Shown: positions 7,778 through 17,224 of the stretch, in pieces
How the letters are laid out: every line of letters begins with the position of its first letter
How positions within the stretch are numbered: position 1 is the first letter of the stretch
NCBI GenBank assembly: GCA_018335295.1
Contig: JAGXKI010000001.1
Coordinates: 98,428-162,427 of the forward strand
Source: a bacterium
GTDB taxonomy: Bacteria > Acidobacteriota > Aminicenantia > Aminicenantales > Aminicenantaceae
Direction: 5' to 3'
Length of the DNA: 64,000 bases
The notes under the pieces: generated by a model
Told to the model about the DNA's origin: nothing
The model's database searches: none
Seen by the model: only the letters and a program-made list of their open reading frames with translations
Program-made: the position numbers and the translations under genes

Positions 7778-8254
7778 GTGTTCAATCCAGACAAAAAGAA
7801 AAATCAAGATCAGGAGAAAGTATCCCGATTGAATCAAGCCTTTCTGGTACTGGTCCATTTTTTCCACAATCGAGCCAATCAATTCTGTAAGACTTTGAAT
7901 CTCTCTCTTCCTCAGTACCGGATGCTCATGATTATCAAAAAGGAAGGATCCATATCAGTGAACAGCCTTCGCTCCAAAATGGATACGGCTCAAAGTACCA
8001 CCAGCGAGATGATTGACCGATTGGTGAAATTGAAGTTGGTAGTCCGGAAAAAGCATCCTCGAGATCAACGCATTACCTTTTGCCAGCTCAGCCAAAAAGC
8101 CCAAAGATTATTCCAAGAAATGATGGATCGAATGAATCATTATTTCCAAAAGATGCTGGAAAATCTCGATGAAAAAGAGCAAAACTCTTTGATTCAATCC
8201 ATGGAAAATATTGTGGATTTGCTTTCTGTGATCCAGAAAAAGGAAGAGAAATAA
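7778..8254 (+). CDS. MarR-family transcriptional regulator
   Basis: A winged-helix regulator of 158 residues: a helical dimerisation N-terminus (FLVLVHFFHNRANQFCKTLNLS), a recognition region (INSLRS-type SVNSLRSKMDTAQSTTSEMIDRLVKL) and a wing (LVVRKKHPRDQRITFCQLS). It starts at GTG with GGAGG 6 nt upstream. It lies 58 nt ahead of an RND efflux operon on the same strand and probably represses it until a ligand is bound. Its own upstream repeat pair is the likely operator. Confidence 0.9.
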   Translation: MFNPDKKKNQDQEKVSRLNQAFLVLVHFFHNRANQFCKTLNLSLPQYRMLMIIKKEGSISVNSLRSKMDTAQSTTSEMIDRLVKLKLVVRKKHPRDQRITFCQLSQKAQRLFQEMMDRMNHYFQKMLENLDEKEQNSLIQSMENIVDLLSVIQKKEEK

Positions 8255-8312
8255 AGTTAATCAAGATGTCGAGTTCATTTGATACAAAATGTCTGAAAAT
8301 GAGGAGTTGCAA

Positions 8313-9650
8313 ATGAAGCATAAAATTCCAAGATTTTTTATTGGACTGTGGGCCTTTCTTTTTCCTCTGATTTCTTTGAGTTCATTGAATGCCCAGGAAA
8401 AGATTGATTTGAACCGGTCTGTTTTTAGAGCTCTTGAGAAAAACAATTTAATAAGAATCTCTGATCTTTCCGTTTCCATTGCCCAGAAAAAAGTCCAGGA
8501 GAGCAAATCGCAGTACTGGCCTTCTCTCCAACTCAGCAGCACTTATACTCGGGTAGGCAGGATCCCCTCTTTTACCATTCCTATGGGAAAGAAAGAACAA
8601 ACATTCCAATTGGGCACCCACAACAGGATAAATGCAGGTGTGGAGCTTAAACTTCCCTTGTTTACCTGGGGAAGGATCAAAGGTTCCGTTGAACTCTCTG
8701 AATCAGGTAAAAAGCTGTCCCAAATAGAAAAAAAACAAAAAATTATTGAGATAAAAAAGAATGTGTTGAGGTCTTTTTATTCCGCTGTTTTGAGTAAAGA
8801 AATGATGGAATTAGAAAAAGAGAGTGTTTCCCGGGCCCGGAGATTATTCACCATATCCAAAAAAAGATTTGAAGCCGGAAATATCCCCCGATTGGAACTT
8901 CTTCGCACCAAGGTTCAGTTAAAAAATGCTCAAAGTCAGCATGAGGAGGCCCAAAAAAATCTCCATCAAAGCAAAATTCTTTTAGGAAAAACCATCGAAA
9001 TGGAACCGAAAGATTTCATTATTGAAGGAACACTTCATTTTGAGCCCCTTTCTGTAGATTCCTCCCAGCTTATTGAAAAAGCCTATAAAAACAGGAAAGA
9101 CATACAGATTCTGGAAGTCCAAAAGAGGATGAAGGAAAACCAGATTCATATAGCTAAGAGCGGAAACAAGCCCAATGTTTTCTTATTCTCATCATATAGT
9201 GTAGCCACTGGTTTTGATCCTATAAATCCAGACAAGCTGGTGGGAAACTGGAATGCAGGAATTCAGGTAGCGGCCCCGTTTTTTGATGGTTTTGCTTCCA
9301 AATACAGAGCAACCCAGAACCAGCTTCAATTGAAAAAATCCCAACTTCAGAAAAAGGAAATGAAGGAAGTCATCCGCATGGAGGTCCGTCAGGCTGTGGT
9401 GGAGTTAAAGAAAGCCGAAGACAAAATTCATTCGCTCCAGGAAAATATAAAACTCGCCAGGGAAACCCTGCGGGTGGCAATGGATCAGTATGAGAAGGGA
9501 GTTGCTTCCTCTCTGGATGTATTGAATGCTCAGAAGACCCTTAACCAGACAGAACGACTGGTAAAGAAGGCGTTGTTCTCTCATATCAGGGCCAAGTTGG
9601 ATTTGTGTCAAGCTATCGAAGATTACAGCTGGTTTGATTTGGAATATTAA
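8313..9650 (+). CDS. TolC-family outer-membrane efflux channel
   Basis: Outer-membrane exit duct of a tripartite pump. The start at 8313 has GAGGAG 6 nt upstream and gives a clean signal peptide (HKIPRFFIGLWAFLFPLISL...NA). The mature protein shows two repeated blocks of long amphipathic helices with interspersed strands, and the usual family phrases KKKVQESKSQYWPSLQLSS and VAMDQYEKGVASSLDVL. About 445 residues, normal for TolC. It is the first structural gene of a marR-tolC-mfp-rnd operon. The earlier ATG at 8289 in the track is unlikely. Confidence 0.92.
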   Translation: MKHKIPRFFIGLWAFLFPLISLSSLNAQEKIDLNRSVFRALEKNNLIRISDLSVSIAQKKVQESKSQYWPSLQLSSTYTRVGRIPSFTIPMGKKEQTFQLGTHNRINAGVELKLPLFTWGRIKGSVELSESGKKLSQIEKKQKIIEIKKNVLRSFYSAVLSKEMMELEKESVSRARRLFTISKKRFEAGNIPRLELLRTKVQLKNAQSQHEEAQKNLHQSKILLGKTIEMEPKDFIIEGTLHFEPLSVDSSQLIEKAYKNRKDIQILEVQKRMKENQIHIAKSGNKPNVFLFSSYSVATGFDPINPDKLVGNWNAGIQVAAPFFDGFASKYRATQNQLQLKKSQLQKKEMKEVIRMEVRQAVVELKKAEDKIHSLQENIKLARETLRVAMDQYEKGVASSLDVLNAQKTLNQTERLVKKALFSHIRAKLDLCQAIEDYSWFDLEY

Positions 9651-9671
9651 AGGGGAAAGGGAGAATAAACG

Positions 9672-10565
9672 ATGCGAAAAATATATGTCATCGCGGCATT
9701 AACGGGATTGATGTTAACAGCATGCCAATTCCAAAACAAGTCTGATCTATCTCAAGAAAATTTGGATGAATCAGATAAATCTGTATCTGTGGTAGCTGAA
9801 AAGGTGAAGGTAGAGACCATCCGTGAAACCACCGAAGTCAGCGGAGAAATCCGTCCTCTCTATGAAGTGAAAGTCTATCCTAAAGTAAGAGGCATTATTG
9901 TGAGTGAGAAAGTCTCTGTAGGAAAAAGGATGAAAGAAGGACAGCTGATGGCCGAGATTGAGCAGGATGTTCCCGGACTGGAATTCTCCAGGGTTCAAAT
10001 CAAGGCACCCAGGGAAGGGACCATAACCCGGGATCTTGTGGAAACTGGCTCCACCGTCTCGGTTCAGACTCCCCTCTACACCATCAGCAAGATCAGAGAA
10101 GTCTACTTGAGGATAAAGGTGATTCAATCCTTACTCGGAAAAATACATATAAGGGATCCGGTTACAGTTCGTGTGGATACCTATCCCTCAAAGAAATTTT
10201 CAGGCAGAGTCAGCGAAATATCGCCCACTGTGGATCCCCGAACTCGGACTGGCCGCATGAAAGTCCGATTGTCCAACCCACGAGGAGAACTGAAACCGGG
10301 TATGTTCGCCAGAGCTGAACTCAAAGTGGGAGAACATAAGGGCCTGGTGATTCCTCTGGATGCACTCATCCAAACGGGAACCCAACCCTATGTTTTCAAA
10401 GTGGAAGAAAATCAAGCCAGGCGCATTGAGGTCTCCACAGGAGTTTTTATGGAAAATCAGGTGGAAGTGGAAGGCCAACTCCAGGGAGGCGATCCAGTGG
10501 TGGTCTTTGGACAGAATCGCCTTCAGGAAGGAACTCCGGTTTCTATTGAGGGGAAAGCAGAATGA
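9672..10565 (+). CDS. RND efflux periplasmic adaptor lipoprotein, lacking the alpha-hairpin
   Basis: Membrane-fusion protein linking the RND pump to the TolC channel. Lipobox LMLTAC gives a lipid anchor. The first lipoyl half (EVKVYPKVRGIIVSEKVSVG, about 62-95) runs almost directly into the second (VQIKAPREGTITRDLVETGS, about 110-135), so the long helical hairpin usually inserted between them is absent. Beta-barrel and membrane-proximal domains follow (RPVDPRTRTGRMKVRL-like region). The total of 297 residues is short for the family. Hairpin-less adaptors are known from spirochaetes (BesA). It overlaps the pump gene by 4 nt. Confidence 0.88.
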   Translation: MRKIYVIAALTGLMLTACQFQNKSDLSQENLDESDKSVSVVAEKVKVETIRETTEVSGEIRPLYEVKVYPKVRGIIVSEKVSVGKRMKEGQLMAEIEQDVPGLEFSRVQIKAPREGTITRDLVETGSTVSVQTPLYTISKIREVYLRIKVIQSLLGKIHIRDPVTVRVDTYPSKKFSGRVSEISPTVDPRTRTGRMKVRLSNPRGELKPGMFARAELKVGEHKGLVIPLDALIQTGTQPYVFKVEENQARRIEVSTGVFMENQVEVEGQLQGGDPVVVFGQNRLQEGTPVSIEGKAE

Positions 10566-13500
10566 AGATCGCGGAAATAAGCATAAAAAAAAGAGTGGGA
10601 ACGATTCTATTAACCATGGCCGTGATTGTTTTAGGGATCATCTCCATCCGCGAAATCCCGGTTTCTTTCTGGCCGGAGTTTGTGGCTCCGGCTCTTATTA
10701 TCGTCACTCCTTTTCCTGGAGCGAGTCCGGCAGAAGTGGAAGAAATGATCGCCGAGCCTTTGGAAGAGCAGCTGAGCACCATCGATAGAGTGGATGAGAT
10801 CGAAACCTCTTGTTTGGAAGGGATTTGCCGGACCACAGTGAGATTCAATTATGGAATTGATTTCGATGAGGCCAAACTGGATGTTCAGGAAAGGACCAAC
10901 CGGGCGCGGAGCATGTTTCCGCGAAGAGCTTCCAACCCCACTGTTCTTCAAGTCCAGGATTTTCTTCCTCCGGGAATCGAAGTGGGGTTTTCTTCAAAAA
11001 CTCGAGAATTGAATGAATTGAGAAGGTTTGTAGAGACCAAACTGAAAAACCGGTTTTTGCGCCTGGAGAAGGTAGCCAACGTTCAGGTTTTAGGAGGCTA
11101 CGAACAAGAAGTTTTAATCCGGGTGAATCCGGATAAGCTTCATGCTTTAGGCCTCTCTCTTTCTCAGATAAATACAGCCTTGGTTTCTGAAAATGCAGAT
11201 GTTCCCGCCGGGAAATTCACAACTGAAAGGAAAAATTATTTTGTCCGGGTCAGCGGCGAGTTTGAAAGCATCAGGGGAATAAAAAATATCATTGTTTCTT
11301 CTTCCGGAGGCAACCCTGTTTACCTGAAAGATGTGGCTTCTGTGGAATTTGAGAATAAAGAGAGAGATTCTATAACCAGAGTGAATGGAAAAGAATTGAT
11401 TATCATGGCTTTCCGTGAAAAAAGCGGTGGCAACACAGTGGCCATGGTGGATCAAGTGAGAAGCCAGCTGGATAATGTCAAAAAACTGATCCCTTCGGAT
11501 ATTCAGTTATCCATCGTGAGTGACCAGTCCATTTTTATAGAGAATGCCATCAACAATGTGGTCCGGAATGCTGCTCTGGGAGCTTTGCTGGCGGGGATCA
11601 TCATATTTTTATTTTTGGGGCGAATACGGAATTTTCTCATCATTGCTTTTTCCATACCCATCTCTATCATCGGTTCGTTTTTCTTGATTGATACTTTCGG
11701 GTTGAGCATAAACACCATCTCTTTGGGCGGTTTGGCTCTAGGGATAGGGATGATTGTGGATTCTTCTGTGGTGGTCATGGAAAACATTTTCCGCCACATG
11801 CAGGAAGCTCGGTCTCAGGGACGCTTGAAAACAGTGGTGGATGCCACCAGAGAAGTAGGGGCAGCGATCACGTCTTCCAATTTGACTTCGATCGTGGTTT
11901 TCCTTCCGTTGGCATTCTTGGTGGGGTTGTTTGCGGTCCTGTTTGGGGAGCTGGCTCTCACCGTGGTTTTCGCCTTAAGCCTTTCTATCATTGTCGCTTT
12001 AACCGTGGTTCCCATGCTCAGCTATAAGCTCATCCAGGTTGAAGGAGAGAGAAAAAAAATCAATGTCTTGGCTCGGGGCTGGCAGAGTCTGCTGGACAGG
12101 GTATTGGGTATTTACCGCCCTACTCTGCGCTGGGTGTTGAGGCATCGATTGATAACTCTCTTTTCCGCTGTAGCTATTCTGGGGTTGTTTGTAGGATTTC
12201 TAGCTCCCCGTTTGGACACGGAACTTCTCCCTCCCATCAATGAAGGAGAAATCACCGTAGAATTCATTCTTCCGGAAGGAACTCGCTTAGACTATACCGA
12301 TGAAGTGATTCAGAAAGTGGAAACTCAAGTGGGGAAACGCAAAGAGGTGGAACAAGTCAAATCAGTAGGGGGGTTCAATCCTACCAGTGGAGAGAGAAAA
12401 CAAAACATAGGAGTATTGACGGTAAGTCTCAAACCCGAGTATTTTGAGACCATAAACAGCCTGATGACCCAGATACGCAAATCCACGAGGGGGATTCCCG
12501 GTGTCAAAATCACAGTGAAGCAGGTGGATGTCAGCACCGGAATGGCTGAGGAACCTGTAAATATCCGGATCGCTGGTGACGATCTCTCCACGTTGGACCG
12601 CCTGGGAGGAGAAGCTGTTCAACTCATAGAGACCGTTCCAGGGGTGGTGAACCTCTCCAGTACTCTTCAGCAGGGGGTTTCCGAATATGTTCTCCGGATT
12701 GACCGGACCCAGGCTTCCGACCTGGGAATCTCTTCTGCTCAGGTTAGGAGGGCGGTCAGAGCGGGGTTATCCGGAGTTTCAGGCACCCGTTTAAGTTTGG
12801 CCGGCGAGGAATATGATATCACTGTCAAAGGAAATCCTTCCGATCTCCGATCCCTCCAACAGCTGCTTGATTTTCCTGTCACCACGCGAAAAAAAGAAGT
12901 CATCCCTCTTCGGTCTGTGGTCTCGGTGGATTTGAAAAAAAGCCCCAGTGAAATCAAACGGTTTGACCAGCAGAGAGGTGTGGAGATCAAAGCGGACGTG
13001 GAAGGACGAAGTCAGCGGGAAGTGGTTTCTGAAGTCAAGGAAAAAATGGGAGGGTTGAAATTACCGGAAGATTATTTTATGACCTATGGAGGGCAGTCCG
13101 AATCGATCACCCAATCTTTCCAGACTCTTCTGACTGCCTTGATCATCGCGATTTTCTTGGTGTATGTGGTAATGGGATTTCAGTTCAACTCCTTTATTCA
13201 TCCTTTCACCATAGCTCTGAGCATTCCGTTAGCTCTGGTGGGGGTTATTCTGGGGCTTCTGATATTCGATGCCAAGGTGAGCATAAACGCCTTGACCGGG
13301 ATGATTATGGTGGTGGGGATTGTGGTCAATAACGGAATCCTTCTCGTGGACTACATCAATCAACTGCGGGAAAGAGGGTTCAAGAAAACAGAAGCCATTG
13401 TGGAAGGAGGAGCGATCCGACTCCGGCCGATTCTGATCACTTCTATGACCACGATTTTCGCCATGCTCCCCATTGCTTTAAGCTTAGGGCAGGGGGGAGA

Positions 13501-13615
13501 AGCCCTGAAGCCTTTGGGGGCTGTGGTATGTGGGGGACTGTTAACCTCTACCTTTTTAACTCTCATCATCATCCCCTGTGTGTATTCCCTTCTGGACCGA
13601 CTAAGCCGCTCTTAA
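10562..13615 (+). CDS. RND multidrug efflux permease (AcrB/SwrC-like)
   Basis: Inner-membrane proton-driven pump of 1017 residues with the classic layout: one helix, a large periplasmic loop, six helices, a second loop and five more helices. Motifs include PGASPAEVEE in porter domain one, GIGMIVDSSVVVMENIF in helix 4 and MVVGIVVNNGILLVDYINQ in helix 10. Where AcrB has a D-D pair and a helix-10 lysine for proton relay, this protein has D-S and V-N-N, a pattern nearer to SwrC-like transporters. ATGA overlap with the adaptor gene shows translational coupling. Confidence 0.93.
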   Translation: MKIAEISIKKRVGTILLTMAVIVLGIISIREIPVSFWPEFVAPALIIVTPFPGASPAEVEEMIAEPLEEQLSTIDRVDEIETSCLEGICRTTVRFNYGIDFDEAKLDVQERTNRARSMFPRRASNPTVLQVQDFLPPGIEVGFSSKTRELNELRRFVETKLKNRFLRLEKVANVQVLGGYEQEVLIRVNPDKLHALGLSLSQINTALVSENADVPAGKFTTERKNYFVRVSGEFESIRGIKNIIVSSSGGNPVYLKDVASVEFENKERDSITRVNGKELIIMAFREKSGGNTVAMVDQVRSQLDNVKKLIPSDIQLSIVSDQSIFIENAINNVVRNAALGALLAGIIIFLFLGRIRNFLIIAFSIPISIIGSFFLIDTFGLSINTISLGGLALGIGMIVDSSVVVMENIFRHMQEARSQGRLKTVVDATREVGAAITSSNLTSIVVFLPLAFLVGLFAVLFGELALTVVFALSLSIIVALTVVPMLSYKLIQVEGERKKINVLARGWQSLLDRVLGIYRPTLRWVLRHRLITLFSAVAILGLFVGFLAPRLDTELLPPINEGEITVEFILPEGTRLDYTDEVIQKVETQVGKRKEVEQVKSVGGFNPTSGERKQNIGVLTVSLKPEYFETINSLMTQIRKSTRGIPGVKITVKQVDVSTGMAEEPVNIRIAGDDLSTLDRLGGEAVQLIETVPGVVNLSSTLQQGVSEYVLRIDRTQASDLGISSAQVRRAVRAGLSGVSGTRLSLAGEEYDITVKGNPSDLRSLQQLLDFPVTTRKKEVIPLRSVVSVDLKKSPSEIKRFDQQRGVEIKADVEGRSQREVVSEVKEKMGGLKLPEDYFMTYGGQSESITQSFQTLLTALIIAIFLVYVVMGFQFNSFIHPFTIALSIPLALVGVILGLLIFDAKVSINALTGMIMVVGIVVNNGILLVDYINQLRERGFKKTEAIVEGGAIRLRPILITSMTTIFAMLPIALSLGQGGEALKPLGAVVCGGLLTSTFLTLIIIPCVYSLLDRLSRS

Positions 13616-13699
13616 TATTCTTCTCTGAATGTCTGAATTGGGTAATGATTGTTTATTTTTTTCTTGAAAAAAAGTTTCTTTCTGGATTATTTTTAAGAT

Positions 13700-15130
13700 A
13701 TGAAAAAACCATGTCTTTTTCTCTCTAGTTTCCTTCTGGTTCTCCTGCTGAGCAATTGTGCGGTCAATCCGGTCTCAGGAAAGCGGGAACTGATGTTGTT
13801 CTCCGAGGAAGCTGAAATTTCTATGGGAGAAAAGAGTGACCAGCAGATCCGGAATCATTATGGAGTTTACAAAGAGGAAGCCATCAATAAATATGTAGGT
13901 AAAATCGGTAGATCTCTGGTACCCCATACGCACCGACCTCAACTTGATTATCATTTCGCCGTATTGGATACTCCTGTGGTCAACGCCTTTGCTGTTCCAG
14001 GAGGATACATCTATGTGACCCGGGGACTTTTGGCTGCCATGAATTCAGAAGCGCAACTGGCTTTGGTTTTGGGGCATGAGCTGGGACATGTCAGCGCCCG
14101 CCACAGCGTTAGTAAAATGAGTCAAATGCTCTTGGTTCAGGTAGGAATGGTTGTGGGAAGTGTCTTGAGCGAGAAGTTCGCCGAAATTTCAGGCGCTGCC
14201 GGTATAGGGATCCAGCTCCTTTTTCTTAAATTCAGCCGGGACGATGAGAGAGAGGCAGACCGACTGGGAGTATTGTACGGCCGCAAAGGGAAATACAACC
14301 CTGCTAAAATGATTGCATTTTTCAAGACCCTTCAGGATTTAGGAGATTTGAGTGAAGGTCGCAGTCTTCCCGGATTTCTCTCCACTCATCCTCTAACCCG
14401 CGAGCGAATCCAGAATACCCGTGAGATGATTGCAGAAAAAGACAGCCAGCTTAAAATCAGAACTCGACCTTATCTTCAGCGTATCCAGAATCTGGTCTTT
14501 GGCTCGGATCCCAGACAGGGTTATACTATCCGTCACACATTTTACCATCCCAATATGAGTTTTGCTTTTTCCTATCCCCGAAGATGGAAACTCCAGAATA
14601 CTCCGAGCCGGGTCACAATGATTTCCGAAGATGAAAAGGCCGCTATGCTTCTTCAAACCGAAGAAACTTCATCTCAACTTCAAGAATATGCCGAAAAGAA
14701 AGTATCCGAGATTCAAGACAAACGTCTATTGGGTGAGAAGAGTTTGTCTATAAACGGACTTTCTTCTTATCAGAGGATATATGAGATCGCACAGGAAGAT
14801 AAAGAGGATCTTCGGGCCCAGATGTGTTTCATCCGCTATGGACCGCGAATTTTCACATTTACCGGGTTGACCACTTCTACTGAATTCAACCATTATGACT
14901 ATTTTTTCGAAAAAACCGCGGGATCTTTTCAACGATTAAAGAAGAAGAAATATCTAAACCGCCAGCCTCGTCGGATTCACCTGGTCAAAGGAGATGGAAA
15001 GACTTCCTTAAAACAAATGTTCCAGCAGGCTGGAATGGACCAAGAGCTATGGGAGAAGTTAGCTGTGATGAACGATCTGGAATTGAACCAGACTCCCAAA
15101 CCAAACCAGCTCATCAAAGTGGTTAAGTAG
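13700..15130 (+). CDS. M48-family metalloprotease lipoprotein with C-terminal LysM-like domain
   Basis: A BepA/Oma1-like zinc protease in the periplasm. The lipobox LLLSNC and the following NPVSGKRELMLFSEEAE are typical. The zinc motif HELGH lies near residue 125 and the third ligand in DDEREADRLG about 55 residues later. A middle domain (around 270-410) resembles the PsbP-like region common in such proteins, and the last 55 residues (GDGKTSLKQMFQQAG...NQLIKVV) look like a LysM/FimV-type fold. It probably checks outer-membrane protein assembly. It is 84 nt beyond the RND gene; co-transcription is uncertain. Confidence 0.9.
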   Translation: MKKPCLFLSSFLLVLLLSNCAVNPVSGKRELMLFSEEAEISMGEKSDQQIRNHYGVYKEEAINKYVGKIGRSLVPHTHRPQLDYHFAVLDTPVVNAFAVPGGYIYVTRGLLAAMNSEAQLALVLGHELGHVSARHSVSKMSQMLLVQVGMVVGSVLSEKFAEISGAAGIGIQLLFLKFSRDDEREADRLGVLYGRKGKYNPAKMIAFFKTLQDLGDLSEGRSLPGFLSTHPLTRERIQNTREMIAEKDSQLKIRTRPYLQRIQNLVFGSDPRQGYTIRHTFYHPNMSFAFSYPRRWKLQNTPSRVTMISEDEKAAMLLQTEETSSQLQEYAEKKVSEIQDKRLLGEKSLSINGLSSYQRIYEIAQEDKEDLRAQMCFIRYGPRIFTFTGLTTSTEFNHYDYFFEKTAGSFQRLKKKKYLNRQPRRIHLVKGDGKTSLKQMFQQAGMDQELWEKLAVMNDLELNQTPKPNQLIKVVK

Positions 15131-15162
15131 ATTGGGGAATTCTAAAAAACGGTCCTCAATTA

Positions 15163-15576
15163 TTAAGATAGGTCAGGCCAATCCAGAAATCTAGCGAGTT
15201 GATTGAGAAATGTCTTAAAATTTCCTAACCGGTTTTGTAATATATTGTAGATTTGATTTTCATCTATTTCCCAGTAGATGTGAACAAGCCGATTCCGGAA
15301 TCTAGCCATCTCTTTTAATCTTTCTACAAAAGAATTCTCAAAAGCTCCGTTTTCTCCCAGGACTCTGAAAGCATCAGAGTAATCTTCAGGAGCCCTATAC
15401 CCGTTTCGAGAGATAAGGTGATTACACATATCAATCGCAGCTTCAATAGCAATCATAAAATGATATTTCGCACTCCCGCTCTTATCGGGATCCTTAAGGA
15501 AATAGTCTTTTTTATATTTTTGGAGCCTTTGAAGTTGTCTCACAGCTTCTCGCATATGAGAGACCAGCTTCGTCAT
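15163..15576 (-). CDS. hepT: HepT-family toxin, orphan (DUF86)
   Basis: A 137-residue all-helical HEPN protein with the RX4HXY motif (RNRLVHIY) that forms the HepT RNase site. In characterised pairs the adjacent MntA nucleotidyltransferase neutralises HepT by adding AMP to the tyrosine of this motif. No MntA gene lies on either side, so it is either controlled in trans by one of the other MntA proteins in the window or has lost its partner. The ribosome site is weak. It is convergent with the M48 gene. Confidence 0.85.
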   Translation of the reverse strand: MTKLVSHMREAVRQLQRLQKYKKDYFLKDPDKSGSAKYHFMIAIEAAIDMCNHLISRNGYRAPEDYSDAFRVLGENGAFENSFVERLKEMARFRNRLVHIYWEIDENQIYNILQNRLGNFKTFLNQLARFLDWPDLS

Positions 15577-15798
15577 TCTGTCTGAAATGATGAAATGGAA
15601 GTCCCAGAAGATTAAAAGGAAGGTTTCATCTGAAATTCAAAATATTTTGGATCTTCGTTCCCATGAAAAAATATCTGAAAACAAGTTGAACACTCATTTT
15701 TATTTTCATCCCAAAAATAGATAGTGGGAATTTCTCTTTTATCTATTTCTTTCGGAGAACATTGTTGTAAAATAAAGAGGATTCACAAGGAGGAGAAA

Positions 15799-17031
15799 AT
15801 GAACCGATATATTTTCCGAATGACCCGAATCCTGGTTCTGGCGGCTTTCCTTTGTTTTTCTCTAATGCCCCTCAATGCAGAAAAACCTCAAGCCTCAGAA
15901 AACGAAAAATACTTGGAAGACGCCCTTGTCTGCGGGATTTCCATGGGAATCCCCGGTATTTCTGCTGCTGTGGGAGTGGGGGACAAACTGGTGTGGAAAG
16001 GAACAGCGGGATACAGCGACCTCTCACGGAGGATTCCGGTTAAACCCAATGACCGTTTCGGTATTGGAAGCATCACCAAAACCTTTGTGGCCCGGGTGAT
16101 CCTTCAATTAGCTGAAGAAGGCAAATTGGATTTGAGCAAATCCCCCACCGATTACATCGACCTGGAGATTGTGCGCCGAGTCCCCAATACAGATAAGGCC
16201 ACCCTGCGTGAGCTTTTAAACCATCAAAGCGGCATTCCCACCTGGGAATTCCAGCCTGATTGGATTCGCAAAGGCCGCGGTGAGGATATGGAGCTGGATT
16301 ATGTCTGGGGAAAGACAGAAACTCTGGAGTATTTGACCCACAAAGACATAACCGCATCGTTTGAACCCGGAGAACAATATTCCTACTCCAACACCAACTA
16401 CACCATCCTGGGTCTTGTGATCGAAGCTGTGACCGGAAACGATGTCATCACAGAGATTCGGGAACGGATTTTCAAACCCCTTCACCTGGAAGACACCTTT
16501 CTGGAAGCCTTTGAAGAAATCCCGGGCGGTTACGTCAACCATTACCACTATGCCACCCCCCACTTTGATGAGATTGCGGGAGTCCACCGGGGATTTACAA
16601 AAATCCGGCCCTATCTTGTGGAGTCTACAGCCGCCAATCTGTCTCCGGAATGGGTGGCGGGAGGTATGGTCTCCTCAGCAAGCGATTTGGTGAGATGGGG
16701 TCGAGCTATCCGTGACGGTGAACTCCTCGGGCCCGAGATGCAGAAAGAAGTCTACACCTACTATCCTCCGGAAAAATCCAAAAGTTCGCGAATGAAGTAT
16801 ATGCAGGGAGTTATGAAAATCGAGGATTACTACGAAGGTCACACGGTTTATGGTCACTCCGGAGGCACTCTGGGGTTTACAGCCATGATGTACTGGATGG
16901 AAGACCCTGAAATGACGGTGGTCCTTTTAACCAATGTGGGGCGGATGCACACTGGATTGAGCCGGTCTCCGGTCAGCCTTTTTTACCGGGAGGTTTTGCT
17001 TCCCGCAGTGATGCGGTATCTTAACCACTAG
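15799..17031 (+). CDS. Secreted serine hydrolase, class C beta-lactamase fold
   Basis: A penicillin-binding/beta-lactamase-family hydrolase, exported. The start at 15799 has AAGGAGGAG upstream and opens a signal peptide ending around PLNA-EK. Catalytic motifs are in order: SITK (nucleophile SxxK, near residue 91), YSN (in YSYSNTNY) and HSGG (YGHSGGTLGF) in place of KTG. HSG is usual for esterases and D-amino-acid peptidases of this fold, so lactamase activity should not be assumed. About 410 residues. The upstream 75 nt in the track ORF are not coding. Confidence 0.9.
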   Translation: MNRYIFRMTRILVLAAFLCFSLMPLNAEKPQASENEKYLEDALVCGISMGIPGISAAVGVGDKLVWKGTAGYSDLSRRIPVKPNDRFGIGSITKTFVARVILQLAEEGKLDLSKSPTDYIDLEIVRRVPNTDKATLRELLNHQSGIPTWEFQPDWIRKGRGEDMELDYVWGKTETLEYLTHKDITASFEPGEQYSYSNTNYTILGLVIEAVTGNDVITEIRERIFKPLHLEDTFLEAFEEIPGGYVNHYHYATPHFDEIAGVHRGFTKIRPYLVESTAANLSPEWVAGGMVSSASDLVRWGRAIRDGELLGPEMQKEVYTYYPPEKSKSSRMKYMQGVMKIEDYYEGHTVYGHSGGTLGFTAMMYWMEDPEMTVVLLTNVGRMHTGLSRSPVSLFYREVLLPAVMRYLNH

Positions 17032-17033
17032 CC

Positions 17034-17224
17034 GCCGAGTAATGATTTACTGATAACCTATCTTTCTTTCAATTTTCAACGAAAAGTTAAATGAGCTTAA
17101 GGTGTCAAAATTGAATCAATTGTAATATAATTCGGAGGTCAGTATGAAATTAATTGTTAAGGTGGAGATCAAAAAGCTGAAAGATAACAAAAATGAAAAA
17201 AATAGATAGAGTATTTAAAGAATT
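17034..17224 (+). repeat. 191-bp direct repeat, copy 1
   Basis: Matches 19777-19967 base for base except for three substitutions, in the same orientation and 2743 bp apart. It contains a TATAAT box (about 17124), a GGAGG site and a 22-codon ORF. All three differences fall in that ORF at third codon positions and are silent. Both copies end at the same base, marking true element ends. The segment between the copies carries DUF2703, an IS3 relic and an MntA-HepT pair. Confidence 0.9.
17144..17209 (+). CDS. Micro-ORF in the 191-bp repeat, copy 1 (21 residues)
   Basis: Starts at ATG with GGAGG 5 nt upstream, itself just after a TATAAT box. It reads MKLIVKVEIKKLKDN and ends in a lysine/asparagine-rich tail. 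It differs from copy 2 only by silent changes (TTA/TTG, GTG/GTA, AAC/AAT). The opening recalls the start of some TnpB-like proteins, so it could be the 5' stub of a lost transposon gene; equally it could be a real small peptide. No function is assigned. Confidence 0.35.
   Translation: MKLIVKVEIKKLKDNKNEKNR

Noticed and set aside
15586-15723. 45-codon forward ORF upstream of the serine hydrolase
   Set aside because: No ribosome site and no recognisable content; considered as a lost MntA remnant but it is on the wrong strand and lacks the motif.
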